Origin: Altererythrobacter sp. ZODW24
Lineage (GTDB): Bacteria > Pseudomonadota > Alphaproteobacteria > Sphingomonadales > Sphingomonadaceae
Direction: 5' to 3'
Length of the DNA stretch: 64,000 nt
Assembly: GCF_003344885.1 (NCBI RefSeq)
Contig: NZ_CP031155.1
Location: forward strand, 1,888,001-1,952,000
In this document: positions 35,083 through 44,569 of the stretch, piece by piece
Layout of the letters: each line of letters starts with the position of its first letter
Position numbering within the stretch: the stretch's first letter is position 1
The notes under the pieces: model-generated
Told to the model about the DNA's origin: nothing
The model's input: only the letters and a program-made list of their open reading frames with translations
The model's database searches: none
Program-made: the position numbers and the translations under genes

Positions 35083-35484
35083 ATGACCGGCCAGAGCGAC
35101 GATGCACCTTATCATGCGCATATCTATTATGACGAAAGCGAACGCCCGGTTGCCGTAGCCTTTCGCGACCGCCTATTCTCCGCGCGCAATGGCGATCCGC
35201 TTTCGGCAATTCTCTACATCGGCGAATTGCGCGACCATAAAGTCGGGCCTCACCCAGTCCCTCAGTTCGAAATCCATTTCGAGAAGCGGTTGGCCGGACT
35301 GGTTGTGGAGGTGCTGAAAGACACCGGCCTCAGGGCGCTCGTGCATCCGCTGACACAGGATGATCTGGCGGATCATACGTCTTTGGGGGAGTGGATCGGT
35401 GAGCCGGTCGATCTTGATCTGACCGAACTTGACGAACCCGGCATCAATCAAGGCGTGGCGCGGTTTGGGAAAACTGATTTTTGA
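35083..35484 (+). CDS. DOPA 4,5-dioxygenase family protein
   Basis: 133 residues with the family's metal-binding pattern: HAHIYYDES near the start, GPHPVPQFEIHFE near residue 60 (His-x-Pro and His in a beta-strand) and ALVHPLTQDDLADHT near 90. Family members cleave catechol rings of the DOPA type, and bacterial substrates are mostly unknown. ATG 35083 is preferred over GTG 35074. Cytosolic, single gene. Confidence 0.8.
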   Translation: MTGQSDDAPYHAHIYYDESERPVAVAFRDRLFSARNGDPLSAILYIGELRDHKVGPHPVPQFEIHFEKRLAGLVVEVLKDTGLRALVHPLTQDDLADHTSLGEWIGEPVDLDLTELDEPGINQGVARFGKTDF

Positions 35485-35513
35485 GCGAACGTTAGTTGCC
35501 TGATGACAAGCGC

Positions 35514-35918
35514 TTAATCGTTAACGCATGGCAGGCGAGGAAGCACACCAAAATCGCCACTGCTATCGCCAATCTCTATGCCGAGGTCTCCTGAACCATC
35601 CCCGACGAACTTGTAGCTGAAACCCGCAAATTCTCGGCCTTTCCGAACTAGACCGCTTTTACGATCAAGCACGATTTCTCTCTCAATTTCCAAATAAATG
35701 TCCCTTTTATGAGGGACGACATTGAACTCTCTTGATAACAGCGATTGGTCGCCATTGAGGACACCGTCGCTCCTTATCAAAAGGGCGATTTCGCCATCAT
35801 AGAAATAGCAACCGAGATAAGCATCTTGCTTGGTTTGCGGCATTTCATCAGTCGAGCACGACACCAAATTAGGCAGCGCCAGTGTGATCGCTAAAAGGCG
35901 TAAAGTCCTATTCTTCAT
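35514..35918 (-). CDS. Lipoprotein of unknown function
   Basis: 134 residues from ATG 35918. The signal peptide (MKNRTLRLLAITLALPNLVSC) has a lipobox LVSC. The mature domain is beta-rich (CYFYDGEIALLIRSDGVLNG) and closes with LPRLPCVND, so a disulphide between two Cys is possible. No recognised family. It lies 38 bp past the pyk stop side and is transcribed in the same direction, upstream of pyk's far end, so it is not in one operon with pyk in an obvious way. Confidence 0.55.
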   Translation of the reverse strand: MKNRTLRLLAITLALPNLVSCSTDEMPQTKQDAYLGCYFYDGEIALLIRSDGVLNGDQSLLSREFNVVPHKRDIYLEIEREIVLDRKSGLVRKGREFAGFSYKFVGDGSGDLGIEIGDSSGDFGVLPRLPCVND

Positions 35919-35956
35919 AATAGGCCTCCGATAGTGCACTGCGTTGAGCTCCGTAC

Positions 35957-37444
35957 CTAATCCCCACGCCCCTCAAGCTCGTGCCCGCTTAGCGTCACGA
36001 CATGCAGCAAGTTCGTGCTGCCCGGCGTGCCGAAGGGAACGCCTGCCAGCGTAATCAGCTTGCTGCCCGCGCCGCCGAAGCCGTGGCGCAGGGCCATGCG
36101 TTTGCCCTTGGCGATCATCTCTTCGAAGCTGCCGATATCTTTGGTCGTCACGGCGTGCGCGCCCCATAGGAGTGCTACGCGCCGCGCGGTTTGCATGCTG
36201 GGGGTCAGTACCATCATCGGCACTGATGGCCGCTCGCGCGCGACACGCCGCGCGGTTGAGCCTGATCCGGTGAAAACGATAATCGCAGTGATCGGCACGG
36301 TCGCGGCGATGGTCATGCAGCTGTGGCTGAGCGCATCGGCGGTGGTGGGATCGGGGCGCGTTTCATGGAAATGCACGCGGTCGGCGTAGGAGGGGTCAGC
36401 CTCCACCTGCGCGGCGATGCGGTCCATAATCGTGACCGCTTCTTCAGGCCATTCGCCTGCTGCGGTTTCCGCGCTGAGCATCACCGCATCGGCACCGTCA
36501 TAGACTGCATTGGCGACATCAGAGACTTCGGCGCGGGTCGGCGCGGGGCTTTCGATCATGCTTTCCAGCATTTGCGTGGCGACGATCACCGGCTTGCCCA
36601 GACTGCGCGCTTCATTGACGATGCGTTTTTGAATGACAGGCACTTCTTCTGGCAGCAATTCAACGCCCAAATCACCGCGAGCGACCATCACGCCGTCGGA
36701 GACCTCAAGGATTTCGGCGAGGCGCTTCACTGCCATCGGCTTTTCGATTTTCGCGCAGATCGCGGCGTTGGAACCCGCCATCATCTTGCGCGCGTCTGCC
36801 ACATCTTCGGGCCGCTGGACGAAGCTTAGGCCAATCCAGTCCGCGCCCTGCGCGACAGCAAAGGCGAGGTCCTTGCGGTCTTTCTTGGTAAGCGCAGGAA
36901 TTGGCACCTCCGCATCGGGCACGTTCACGCCCTTGCGGTCCGAAATGACGCCGCCGACCTCTGCCGAACAGAGAATTTCATTCTCGTCAGCGCGGATTAC
37001 GATCAGGCGGATTTTTCCGTCGTTGATCAGCAGGCGTTGGCCTTTGCTCAGCAGCCCGAACAGTTCAGGATGAGGCAGTTGCACGCGGTTTTCGTCGCCC
37101 GGTTCAGGGTTCTGGTCGAGTGTGAAATGGCCCGAATGGCGGATGACCGCCTTGCCGTCCTTGAACTTGCCGACGCGCAATTTCGGCCCCTGCAAATCAC
37201 ACAGGATCGCAATGGGGCGATTTAACTCGACCTCCAATGCGCGGATATTGGCGATGGTTTTCGCATGGATGTCATGCTCGCCGTGGCTCATATTGACGCG
37301 GAAGGCATCTGCGCCTGCCAGCACCAGCTTCTTGAGCATTTCGGGGCTGCTGCTCGCCGGACCAACGGTCGCGAGGATTTTGACCTTGCGGCCTCTTGGA
37401 TCAACGGGAGCGTGAGCGGGATTTTTCGGATGAGGTTTCGCCAT
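35957..37444 (-). CDS. pyk: Pyruvate kinase
   Basis: Last step of glycolysis: phosphoenolpyruvate plus ADP gives pyruvate plus ATP. The 495 residues show the barrel start KILATVGPASSSPEMLKKL, the signature AICAKIEKPMAVKRLAEIL with the catalytic Lys (about residue 235), VMVARGDLGVELLPEEVP and the monovalent-cation loop MLESMIESPAPTRAEVSDVA. The C-terminal domain is complete. Divergent from the DUF1244 gene, 47 bp apart. Confidence 0.95.
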   Translation of the reverse strand: MAKPHPKNPAHAPVDPRGRKVKILATVGPASSSPEMLKKLVLAGADAFRVNMSHGEHDIHAKTIANIRALEVELNRPIAILCDLQGPKLRVGKFKDGKAVIRHSGHFTLDQNPEPGDENRVQLPHPELFGLLSKGQRLLINDGKIRLIVIRADENEILCSAEVGGVISDRKGVNVPDAEVPIPALTKKDRKDLAFAVAQGADWIGLSFVQRPEDVADARKMMAGSNAAICAKIEKPMAVKRLAEILEVSDGVMVARGDLGVELLPEEVPVIQKRIVNEARSLGKPVIVATQMLESMIESPAPTRAEVSDVANAVYDGADAVMLSAETAAGEWPEEAVTIMDRIAAQVEADPSYADRVHFHETRPDPTTADALSHSCMTIAATVPITAIIVFTGSGSTARRVARERPSVPMMVLTPSMQTARRVALLWGAHAVTTKDIGSFEEMIAKGKRMALRHGFGGAGSKLITLAGVPFGTPGSTNLLHVVTLSGHELEGRGD

Positions 37445-37491
37445 GGGCGGAAGCTATGCCATAGCCCGCGCGCAAGACAAGGAAAGTTACG

Positions 37492-37803
37492 ATGGATACG
37501 AATGCGACTTCACTGGATGAACTGGACGATGCCGTAGCGGCGGCGGCATTCCGGCGGCTGGTGCGCCATCTGCAGCACCGCCATGATGCCCAGAATATCG
37601 ACCTGATGGGATTGTCGGGCTTTTGCCGCAATTGCTTGGCCGACTGGATTATGGATGCAGGCTTTGAAGGCGATAAAGCCGCGGCGCGCGCGCTGATCCA
37701 CGGCATGCCGCAGGACGAATGGAAGGCCACAAAGCAAACGCCTGCGACGGATGAGCAACTCGCGCGGATGAAGGAAAGCGTGGCTAAAAATAAAGCGGCC
37801 TAA
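37492..37803 (+). CDS. DUF1244 family protein
   Basis: 103 residues with the family core [20 protein letters not shown] followed by [14 protein letters not shown], whose CxxC pair could bind a metal. Cytosolic and helical. The function is unknown. It is well conserved in Alphaproteobacteria and near-universal next to core genes. The start at 37492 fits the family length. Confidence 0.8.
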   Translation: MDTNATSLDELDDAVAAAAFRRLVRHLQHRHDAQNIDLMGLSGFCRNCLADWIMDAGFEGDKAAARALIHGMPQDEWKATKQTPATDEQLARMKESVAKNKAA

Positions 37804-37910
37804 AAAAGCGTGCTGAAGCGGCAAAAACTGCCCGCAGCACCTTCACCCCTTTGCCGCGCGCCGCTATCAGAGCGCCAACACTGATTCTCATTGAACACCG
37901 GAGCTACTCA

Positions 37911-38147
37911 ATGGCCGACGCCACAGATGACCGCCTGCGCCTTTTGATCGAACGCATCGAGCGTCTCGAAGAAGAAAAGAAGGGCATCGCCGACGATATT
38001 CGCGATGTTTATGCCGAGGCGAAGGCCGTGGGTTATGATCCCAAGATCATGCGCCAGGTCGTGCGTCTGCGCAAAATGGCACCGGATGACCGGACCGAGA
38101 TGGAAACGATCCTCGACGTTTATAAGAACGCGCTCGGCCTCGAGTAA
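37911..38147 (+). CDS. gapR: GapR-family (DUF2312) nucleoid-associated protein
   Basis: 78 residues: [20 protein letters not shown], then [20 protein letters not shown] and [21 protein letters not shown]. This is the DUF2312 helical domain. The Caulobacter member GapR forms a tetrameric clamp on overtwisted, AT-rich DNA ahead of replication forks and transcription. ATG 37911 follows a short SD (GGAGCT) and excludes a non-homologous extension. It lacks the longer N-terminal lead of GapR. Confidence 0.85.
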   Translation: MADATDDRLRLLIERIERLEEEKKGIADDIRDVYAEAKAVGYDPKIMRQVVRLRKMAPDDRTEMETILDVYKNALGLE

Positions 38148-38227
38148 GCCCTTCGCGACATCGCCGTTTACAAGCTGCCGTGCCGGTCTATCCTGCGCGG
38201 CAGTTTTGTATCTTACGGAGTGAAATA

Positions 38228-38587
38228 ATGGCCAGCCCCTGGAAAACCGCCGACGCAGGCAACACCGGTATGATCGTCACAACGACTGCTGTGATCGAAG
38301 GGCACGAGGTAAAACAATATCTCGGCGTTGTGGTCGGCGAAGTGATCGTGGGTGCAAATATCTTTCGCGACCTGTTCGCCAGCATCACCGACATCGTCGG
38401 TGGCCGCTCCGGCAAATATGAGGATGTGCTGGCCCGCGCGCGCAAACAGGCCTTGTCTGAAATGAAACAGGAAGCGCTTTCGATGGGCGGCAATGCAGTT
38501 GTCGGCGTCGACCTCGATTATGAAGTGCTGGGCCAAAACGGCTCGATGTTGATGGTCAGCATCAGCGGGACCGCTGTTATCGTTTAG
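38228..38587 (+). CDS. YbjQ/UPF0145 family protein
   Basis: 119 residues with [20 protein letters not shown], a [18 protein letters not shown] helix, and [16 protein letters not shown] near residue 84, the hallmarks of the YbjQ family (annotated as heavy-metal binding, poorly characterised, forming a pentamer-like ring in known structures). ATG 38228 is the family start. The 3' end overlaps the convergent CPBP gene by 4 bp. Confidence 0.85.
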   Translation: MASPWKTADAGNTGMIVTTTAVIEGHEVKQYLGVVVGEVIVGANIFRDLFASITDIVGGRSGKYEDVLARARKQALSEMKQEALSMGGNAVVGVDLDYEVLGQNGSMLMVSISGTAVIV

Positions 38588-39354
38588 GCCGCTGACTTAC
38601 CCATCATGGCTAGGGCTATGAAAGTGCCATTGTGCAGTGCGTGCAGCAGGATGCTTGCCCATAGGCCATATTGGACGCGGGTGTAGCCGAAGAGCAGGCC
38701 CGCCACGGCTTGCGGGATCACAAGCAGCAGAAACGCCGGATTGGCATCGTCGTAATTGCTCAGATGCACGACCGCAAAGGCTAGCGTGCTCAGCGCATAA
38801 AACCAGCCGAAGTAGCGTGAGAAGAACTTGAAAGGCGTACGGCCCCAAAGCCGCCACGCCAGAATGATCGCCGCGATCAGCGCTATGATCAGCCCGCCGC
38901 CGACGATCAGCGGCCGTCCCTGACCGACCAGCAAGGGCAAACCGAACGCCGCCGCCCCAATGATAATGAGGGGCCAGACATGCGCGGGTCTGCCAGCCAG
39001 CCAGCCCCTGAAGCCGATTTCTTCGAACAACGGCGCGCCGACTACGATCAGCAGGATGATGGGAAGCCCTAGCTCCAATTCCGCCAGCTTGTTCGACGGT
39101 AGCTCGTAACCAAATGAGAAGATCAGGATCGCCGTCCCGATAATCACTGACATTGCTGCTAAGTCGAGCCCGAAGATCACTACCACCGCACGCAGCGACG
39201 AGAGGCTGAAAGGCGCCGCCTTTTCGGGCAAAGCAGGCGAACGTAAGAACGCGCCAAAGCGCCTCCATTCTGCGGGAATCGCGCTGGGCTCCAGCGAGGC
39301 TGGGCTGTTTGGCGTTACCTTTGAAGGTTCAGGGCTTGAGACTTGCCCACTCAT
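38584..39354 (-). CDS. CPBP-family intramembrane glutamic endopeptidase
   Basis: 256 residues with about seven membrane segments. The CPBP (Abi, Rce1-like) motifs are present: the Glu-Glu pair with Arg in [11 protein letters not shown] (about residue 133), a second motif VVHLSNYDD (about 201) and a third, [10 protein letters not shown] (about 243), together supplying the catalytic Glu and His residues inside the membrane. Bacterial substrates are mostly unknown. It is convergent with the YbjQ gene. Confidence 0.85.
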   Translation of the reverse strand: MSGQVSSPEPSKVTPNSPASLEPSAIPAEWRRFGAFLRSPALPEKAAPFSLSSLRAVVVIFGLDLAAMSVIIGTAILIFSFGYELPSNKLAELELGLPIILLIVVGAPLFEEIGFRGWLAGRPAHVWPLIIIGAAAFGLPLLVGQGRPLIVGGGLIIALIAAIILAWRLWGRTPFKFFSRYFGWFYALSTLAFAVVHLSNYDDANPAFLLLVIPQAVAGLLFGYTRVQYGLWASILLHALHNGTFIALAMMGKSAA

Positions 39355-39400
39355 ACGGCTAATGCGGCGTCCATACCCTTACCCTTAAGCGGAAATATTC

Positions 39401-40150
39401 ATGGCAGGCCATTCCAAATTTAAAAACATCATGCACCGCAAGGGCGCGCAGGATAAAAAGCGTTCGAATTTGTTCTCGAAGCTGTCCCGCGAAATCACCG
39501 TTGCGGCAAAGATGGGCGCGGCCGATGTCGACATGAACCCGCGCCTGAGGCTGGCGGTCAACAATGCCAAGGGCCAGTCGATGCCCAAGGACAATATCCA
39601 GCGCGCTATCGACAAGGCGAGCGGCGGCGATGAGGAAAATTACGAAGAACTGCGCTATGAAGGTTATGGCCCCGGCGGCAGCGCGATCATCGTCGAGGCG
39701 CTGACCGACAACCGCAACCGCACCGCGACCGCTGTGCGCACAGCCTTTGCCAAGAACGGCGGCAATCTGGGCACCGAGGGTTCGGTGGCGCATGGTTTCG
39801 AACGGCTCGGTTACATCGAATATTCCGCCGAAGCGGGCGGCGAAGACAAAGTACTGGAAGCCGCGATGGAAGCCGGTGCTGAAGATATCCAGTCTGGTAA
39901 GGACGGTCATGAGATATGGACGGCCTCCGACGATCTGCATCAGGTCGCTTCCGATCTGGAAAAGGCGCTGGGCGAACCGGAAACCGTTAAGCTCGCTTGG
40001 AAACCCAATCTCACTGTCGATCTGGATGAGAAAGACGCCGTCATTCTGCTCAAGCTGATCGACCAGCTGGATGATGATGACGACGTCCAGACCGTATGGG
40101 GCAATTACGAGATTTCCGACGAAGTGATGGACAAGCTGGACGCGGAATAG
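39401..40150 (+). CDS. yebC: YebC/PmpR/TACO1-family protein
   Basis: 249 residues beginning [20 protein letters not shown], the invariant family start. It continues with [20 protein letters not shown] and [20 protein letters not shown]. Family members are called transcriptional regulators, and some promote translation of difficult peptide stretches. Three domains of normal length. It lies 17 bp before ruvC, a neighbourhood conserved in many bacteria. Confidence 0.93.
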   Translation: MAGHSKFKNIMHRKGAQDKKRSNLFSKLSREITVAAKMGAADVDMNPRLRLAVNNAKGQSMPKDNIQRAIDKASGGDEENYEELRYEGYGPGGSAIIVEALTDNRNRTATAVRTAFAKNGGNLGTEGSVAHGFERLGYIEYSAEAGGEDKVLEAAMEAGAEDIQSGKDGHEIWTASDDLHQVASDLEKALGEPETVKLAWKPNLTVDLDEKDAVILLKLIDQLDDDDDVQTVWGNYEISDEVMDKLDAE

Positions 40151-40167
40151 ACTGAAGGGGGCGGGCT

Positions 40168-40638
40168 GTGATTATCTTGGGCCTCGACCCTTCGCTTTCC
40201 TGCACCGGCTGGGGCGTGATCCGCAGCGAAGGCTCGCGGATTGCTCACGTTGCCAATGGTCAGATCCCGACGAATGCCAAGGCGCCCATGGTGACCCGGC
40301 TCGCGGTGTTGCAGTCTGCGCTGGCCGAAGTAATCGTAGCCTATTCGCCAGACCGTGCCGCGGCGGAGGAGATATTCCTCAATAAGAACCCGCAGAGCAC
40401 GCTAAAGCTGGCGCAGGCGCGCGGCGCGGTGCTGGCGGCATGCGGAACGGTTGGTTTGCAGGTCAACGAACATGCCGCGCGCAAGGTGAAGAAGGCGGTT
40501 GTGGGAACCGGCGCGGCGGAGAAAACGCAGGTGCAGGCAATGCTCAAGGTCTTGCTGCCGGGCGTCGAGCTTGTCGGAGCAGATGCCGCCGATGCACTCG
40601 CGGTCGCCATTGCCGATGCGCATCTAGGAGGCCGCTGA
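40168..40638 (+). CDS. ruvC: Holliday junction resolvase RuvC
   Basis: Dimeric endonuclease that cuts four-way DNA junctions at the end of recombination. 156 residues with the RNase H-like acidic residues: Asp7 in LGLDPSLSCTGWGVI, Glu in AAAEEIFLNKN (about residue 67) and the C-terminal Asp pair in GADAADALAVAIADA (about 140). The GTG start at 40168 begins the first strand as in homologues. The stop overlaps the next ATG (TGATG), first of four coupled genes. Confidence 0.95.
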   Translation: MIILGLDPSLSCTGWGVIRSEGSRIAHVANGQIPTNAKAPMVTRLAVLQSALAEVIVAYSPDRAAAEEIFLNKNPQSTLKLAQARGAVLAACGTVGLQVNEHAARKVKKAVVGTGAAEKTQVQAMLKVLLPGVELVGADAADALAVAIADAHLGGR

Positions 40639-40952
40639 TGTATCTCGTCGTCTTCCGGAACCGTAAACGCGCCGATATCGATACTGCCGCCTATGATGCC
40701 GAGGCAGAGACGATGAAGGAAATGGCCAGCAAGCAGCCCGGCTACATATCCTTCAAGAGCTATACTGCCGAAGACGGAGAGACTATCGCCCTGTCCGAAT
40801 GGGCCGACGAGGCCTCGGCGCGCGGCTGGGGCAAAGTCGCCGAACACCGCGCCGTGCAATCACGCGGCCGCGACCTATATTACGCAAGCTATACACTTTT
40901 CGGATGCGACGAACCGCGCATCCACGAGTTTACAATGAAAGATCCGACATGA
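40638..40952 (+). CDS. Antibiotic biosynthesis monooxygenase (ABM) domain protein
   Basis: 104 residues forming a ferredoxin-like ABM fold: YLVVFRNRKRADIDTAAYDA, EMASKQPGYISFKSYTAEDG, and IALSEWADEASARGW. Relatives act as quinol monooxygenases or haem-degrading proteins, or are uncharacterised. Nothing here fixes a substrate. It is coupled to ruvC in front (TGATG) and to the ArsC-like gene behind (ATGA). Confidence 0.82.
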   Translation: MYLVVFRNRKRADIDTAAYDAEAETMKEMASKQPGYISFKSYTAEDGETIALSEWADEASARGWGKVAEHRAVQSRGRDLYYASYTLFGCDEPRIHEFTMKDPT

Positions 40953-41296
40953 GCGTTACCCTTTATGGCATCCCCAACTGCGGCACTGTGAAAAAGGCCC
41001 AGAAATGGCTGGAGCAGCGCGGCACCAACTATTCCTTCACCGATTATAAGAAAGCCGGGGCCAATCCTGAGCGCCTGAAAGAATGGGCCGATCAAGTGGG
41101 CTGGGAAGCGCTGCTGAACACACGCGGCACCACCTTCCGCAAGCTGGATGAGGCCAATAAGACCAACATCGACGAGGGCAAGGCGATTTTGTTGATGTCG
41201 ACGCATCCCTCGCTGATCAAGCGCCCGGTGCTTGAACTGGACGATGGCAGCATTCTGGTGGGCTTTGAAAAGCCCATGTGGGACGAGTTTCTGTGA
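40949..41296 (+). CDS. ArsC/Spx-family thioredoxin-fold protein (YffB-like)
   Basis: 115 residues: MSVTLYGIPNCGTVKKAQKW has a single redox Cys (position 12) in the C-G-T pattern of YffB-like proteins, and the end has LIKRPVLELDDGSILVGFEK. The family resembles arsenate reductase ArsC, but a reductase partner and arsenic genes are absent, so true arsenate reduction is doubtful. Overlaps both neighbours. Confidence 0.82.
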   Translation: MSVTLYGIPNCGTVKKAQKWLEQRGTNYSFTDYKKAGANPERLKEWADQVGWEALLNTRGTTFRKLDEANKTNIDEGKAILLMSTHPSLIKRPVLELDDGSILVGFEKPMWDEFL

Positions 41297-42309
41297 TCCG
41301 GCTGCTCGCACTTTTGATGGCTTTGACTTTGTCTGTACCCGCTAGCGCACAGATCATAATCGGCCATCGTGGCGCGAGCGGCGAGCGGCCCGAACACACG
41401 CTGGCAGCCTATGCGCTGGCAGTGGAGCAGGGCGCTGACTACATTGAGCCGGACCTTGTCCCGACCCGCGACGGACGGCTGATCGCGCGGCACGAAAACG
41501 AGATTTCGGAGACAACAAACGTCGCCGATCTGCCCGAATTCGCGGACCGCAAGACCACCAAGACCATCGACGGCAAGGAAGTAACCGGCTGGTTCACCGA
41601 AGATTTCGACCTCTACGAACTGTACCGCCTGCGCGCCAAGGAGCGTCTGCCAGCGATCCGGCCCGCCAACACCAAATATGATGGCGAGTTTTCGCTCGTA
41701 ACGCTCGAAGAAATCATCGCCTGGGCAAAGCTCGCCGAGAAGGAAACCGGCAAGCGCATCGGCCTCTATCCCGAGCTGAAGCACCACGCCTATTTTGCCT
41801 CCATCGGGCTGGATACGGTCCCGCTGCTGCTGAACACGCTCAAGGCTGCGGGATATACCAAGGACGACCCGGTCTTGATCCAAAGCTTCGAACCGACGCC
41901 GCTGGTGCAGGTTAAATTCCGCAGCGGATTCCGCACTGTGCAGCTGATGTCAGCAGAAGGCGGCCCGGTCGACGCGCCGCAGCTAAGCTATGCGCAGTTC
42001 ATGGCACCTGAGGGGCTGAAGCAAGTGGCGGGTTACGCCCACGCAATCGGAGTGCCAATGTCGTCAGTGTTGAACGCTGACGGTTCGCCCACGGCACTAG
42101 TGCAGAATGCCCACGATGCCGGACTGGAAGTCCACGTCTACACCCTCCGCCGCGAAAACGCTTTTCTACCGCCAGCCCTGCAAATGGGCGATGATCCCGC
42201 AGGCATCGGCAACTTTGCCGCCATGTGGACGCTGCTGGTGCAAGCGCGTGTAGACGGGGTGTTTACCGACAATCCGGGCGATGCGGGGAAGTTGAAGATA
42301 GAACCCTGA
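41293..42309 (+). CDS. Glycerophosphodiester phosphodiesterase, periplasmic
   Basis: 338 residues from GTG 41293. The signal peptide (IRLLALLMALTLSVPASAQ) precedes IIIGHRGASGERPEHTLAAY, with the catalytic His and Glu of the GDPD TIM barrel. DYIEPDLVPTRDGRLIARHE carries the metal-binding Glu/Asp and the second His. It should hydrolyse deacylated phospholipids to glycerol-3-phosphate and an alcohol. Length and layout match the GlpQ-type secreted enzymes. The start overlaps the ArsC-like stop. Confidence 0.9.
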   Translation: MIRLLALLMALTLSVPASAQIIIGHRGASGERPEHTLAAYALAVEQGADYIEPDLVPTRDGRLIARHENEISETTNVADLPEFADRKTTKTIDGKEVTGWFTEDFDLYELYRLRAKERLPAIRPANTKYDGEFSLVTLEEIIAWAKLAEKETGKRIGLYPELKHHAYFASIGLDTVPLLLNTLKAAGYTKDDPVLIQSFEPTPLVQVKFRSGFRTVQLMSAEGGPVDAPQLSYAQFMAPEGLKQVAGYAHAIGVPMSSVLNADGSPTALVQNAHDAGLEVHVYTLRRENAFLPPALQMGDDPAGIGNFAAMWTLLVQARVDGVFTDNPGDAGKLKIEP

Positions 42310-42361
42310 GCGAGAATGTCTGATTGTGGGTGGGAAGCGGATGCAGATAGATCAGCTGGCG

Positions 42362-43061
42362 TTAGCCAGTAATGGCGGCTGGGAGCCTTTCGGCTTGCGC
42401 ATGAACAAAATCAAGGTGTCCCGTCTTGATCCAAACTTTCGCTCCATCTGGTCCTGCAAGTGCATCAATCGCACAACCGCTAGGCCACCGCCCCCAGCTG
42501 TGTTTTCTGAGACGATCGTTTCCTTCGTTCAATTGTCCCTCAAGGCCCAGCATTTCAACCTCGCCGCAGGCCTTCAGTTCCAGCTTTGCAGAAGGTGCAA
42601 TTTCGACAACAAAGACCTCCTCGTAATCGTCACGATGTAACTCCTTCTTTGAAACGCCCGCAGACAATTGAATTGTCTCCAATTGGTCGATGCGCTTATT
42701 CACGTGAGTGCGGTCGGAGGGGTCAAACTGCCAGAGCTTAACAAAAATAACGCAACCCTCATCTGATCGAGGGGTGTGTGCGGATTGGGGGGGGATTGCG
42801 AACATAGGAACCGGCTGGAAAGTTGCCGTGCTCATTTTGGAAGACTCCTTCCAGAACGAAGAATTCCTCACCGACTGAATGGGTATGGGCTGAAAAATGG
42901 GCTCCGGCTGCATACCGCACAATGGAGGTCGCTCTGGCGACTTCATCGCCTACCCGTTCGAGCGGCTTGCGCTTTACACCTATTAGAGGTGAGGCGACCC
43001 ACTTCAATTGACCAGAATGGACGATGACACGCTCATCGAAATTGGCATGGATCTTCATCAT
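42362..43061 (-). pseudogene. ChrR-like cupin-domain protein, frameshifted
   Basis: Two overlapping minus-strand frames together make one protein of about 230 residues. The first part, [20 protein letters not shown] to SYVRNPP with the metal-binding [14 protein letters not shown], is a cupin of the ChrR anti-sigma type. The second part continues [20 protein letters not shown] to the stop at 42362. The frames join at a run of eight C (plus-strand G at 42787-42794), where seven would restore the protein. It is a pseudogene, a phase-variable gene or a sequencing error. It is the last gene of a decayed operon. Confidence 0.75.
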
Positions 43062-43104
43062 TGGGACGGACTTTCTTTGACAAGTGGTGCCTAGAGTGAG
43101 GCAG

Positions 43105-44147
43105 TCATTGCTGCGATAGTAATGCGGCGGTGGCTTGCGCTGCAGCCAATGCGCCTTCCAAAAAGCCTCCGCAATCGGGCGCCGTTTCGGTCCCACACAT
43201 CAACAGCTGCCCCTCCCACAGCTGGCTCAATGCTCTGGGCATGACATAGTTGGGATGATGGCTGGGCGGAGTTGTATCCAAGGCTGATGCGGTTAACGGG
43301 TCTATGGACCAGTCCTTATAAATGGTTCGCACGCTATCTCGCCGAACATGCGCCCAAGCTGAGCTAAGCAAGCCTTGATGACTGCTTCATCATGCCCACG
43401 GCGCTGCTGCGCTGGTACGCCGAGAAAGCCAAACAATGCACCAGAAGCGTTTGAATCCGCTGGCGAAGTGTCATGAATTTCAGCCAAGGGACCGCGGCGG
43501 CTAAAGCCTTCTCCTGAAAGACCTTGCTCGCGCCAGAAGGGCTCTTTGTAAGTGGCAAAGAGCTTTGCATGGCCAGCCATCCAGGTAGGGATCGCCTCCA
43601 TCGCTTGCAGCGCCTCTTGGGGGAGCGCCGGATCGAATGCCATTGTGGCAGCCACCCTTGACGGGAGCGCTAAAACGATGCGCTTGGCCTTGCAGATCGT
43701 ACCGTTGGCAAAGCTGATCTCCCCGGCTTGAGTGATACGCGACGCGGCGTGCCCAGTAAGCAGGCGATCCCGAGGAAGCGTGGCGAGCAAGGATTGGATG
43801 ATCTGGCAGGTACCGCCAACAAGCAGCCATGACCCTTGCATCGACGCGAAGCGCATGACGCTTTCCACTCTACCATCGGGATGTTCAAAAACCGCTCCGC
43901 CCGATGAATACTGGGTGAAAGTTGCAAGTCCCCATTCTTTGACCAACCGCTCCATTCTGTGCTGGCCGGGCCAAAACCAACTTGGGCCAAGGTTGATCGC
44001 CGCTTGCGATATGCTTTCGGTGAATATTCTTCCGCCAAAACGGTCACGCGCTTCAAAAACAATGTAGTCCGTTCCAGCATCCTCAAGATGTCGGGCAAGA
44101 GAGAGGCCGGAGAGGCCACCTCCGATTATCGCGACATCGGTTTGCAT
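43105..44147 (-). pseudogene. FAD-dependent amine oxidase, frameshifted
   Basis: The N-terminal part (43302-44147) begins MQTDVAIIGGGLSGLSLARH, the FAD-binding GxGxxG, and includes VFEARDRFGGRIFTES of the flavin monoamine oxidase family. It breaks off after GEIACEPFIRTGP. The C-terminal part (43105-43340) continues in another frame as RTIYKDWSIDPLTASALDTT, with [20 protein letters not shown], the expected C-terminal FAD motif. The reading frame shifts near 43325. The ATG overlaps the TGA of the preceding SDR remnant (TGATG), so they were one operon. Confidence 0.8.
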
Positions 44148-44464
44148 CAAAATCTCTTCGATTGGGGCCGAAGATCGAGCTCGTGCGTCCAGACTGATTC
44201 GGGTTGCTGGGTCAATTGCCAATAGGCCTCAGCCAGTTCATCCGGATCGATCATTCTCTATGGATCCAGACTGTGCAATTCGCGGCTTCGTTCAGAATCG
44301 ATAGTACCGTCGAGGATCGTATGCGTTACATGGACGCCGGCTGGTTGAAACTCGCGTGCGAGCGATTGAGTGAGACCTCGAAGCGCAAATTTAGCCGATG
44401 CAAAGGCGGAAAAACGCGCGCCCCCGCGCAAGCTCGCCGTTGCACCTGAAACGATAAATGTGCC
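44147..44464 (-). pseudogene. C-terminal half of a short-chain dehydrogenase, with an in-frame stop
   Basis: SDR-family remnant: VSGATASLRGG, then FSAFASAKFALRGLTQSLAR, with the catalytic SxxxK spacing around the active-site helix (the usual Tyr is Phe in FSAFASAK), then FQPAGVHVTHTILDG. A TAG at 44258-44260 interrupts the frame. The same frame continues 36 codons (RMIDPDELAEAYWQL, VWTHELDLRPQSKRF) to the TGA that overlaps the amine oxidase start. The N-terminal NAD-binding half is missing and replaced by an integrase fragment. Confidence 0.75.
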
Positions 44465-44569
44465 TCCGCCCGATGGCTGAAGTAAAAGAAACAGCCCTCG
44501 CTCGTCACCTAGCTTGATTGGCTTAGAGCCATGTTTCGCATTTCGGATTGCCGTATCGGTCAAAGCCAT
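44465..44569 (-). mobile_element. N-terminal fragment of a tyrosine integrase, fused in frame to the SDR remnant
   Basis: MALTDTAIRNAKHGSKPIKL, then GDERGLFLLLQPSGG, is the arm-binding N-terminal domain (DUF4102 type) of a phage-P4-like integrase. After 35 codons the frame passes directly into the SDR sequence (GGTFIVSGA). This is a scar of an earlier integration or deletion. Just upstream, on the minus strand, a GGGGGCCACT/AGTGGCCTCC hairpin precedes the ATG. It is not the same gene as the complete plus-strand integrase nearby, whose N-terminus differs. Confidence 0.75.

Noticed and set aside
40949-41296. Arsenate resistance function for the ArsC-like gene
   Set aside because: No other ars genes are nearby and the single-Cys YffB-like motif is typical of uncharacterised relatives, so only the fold is reported.
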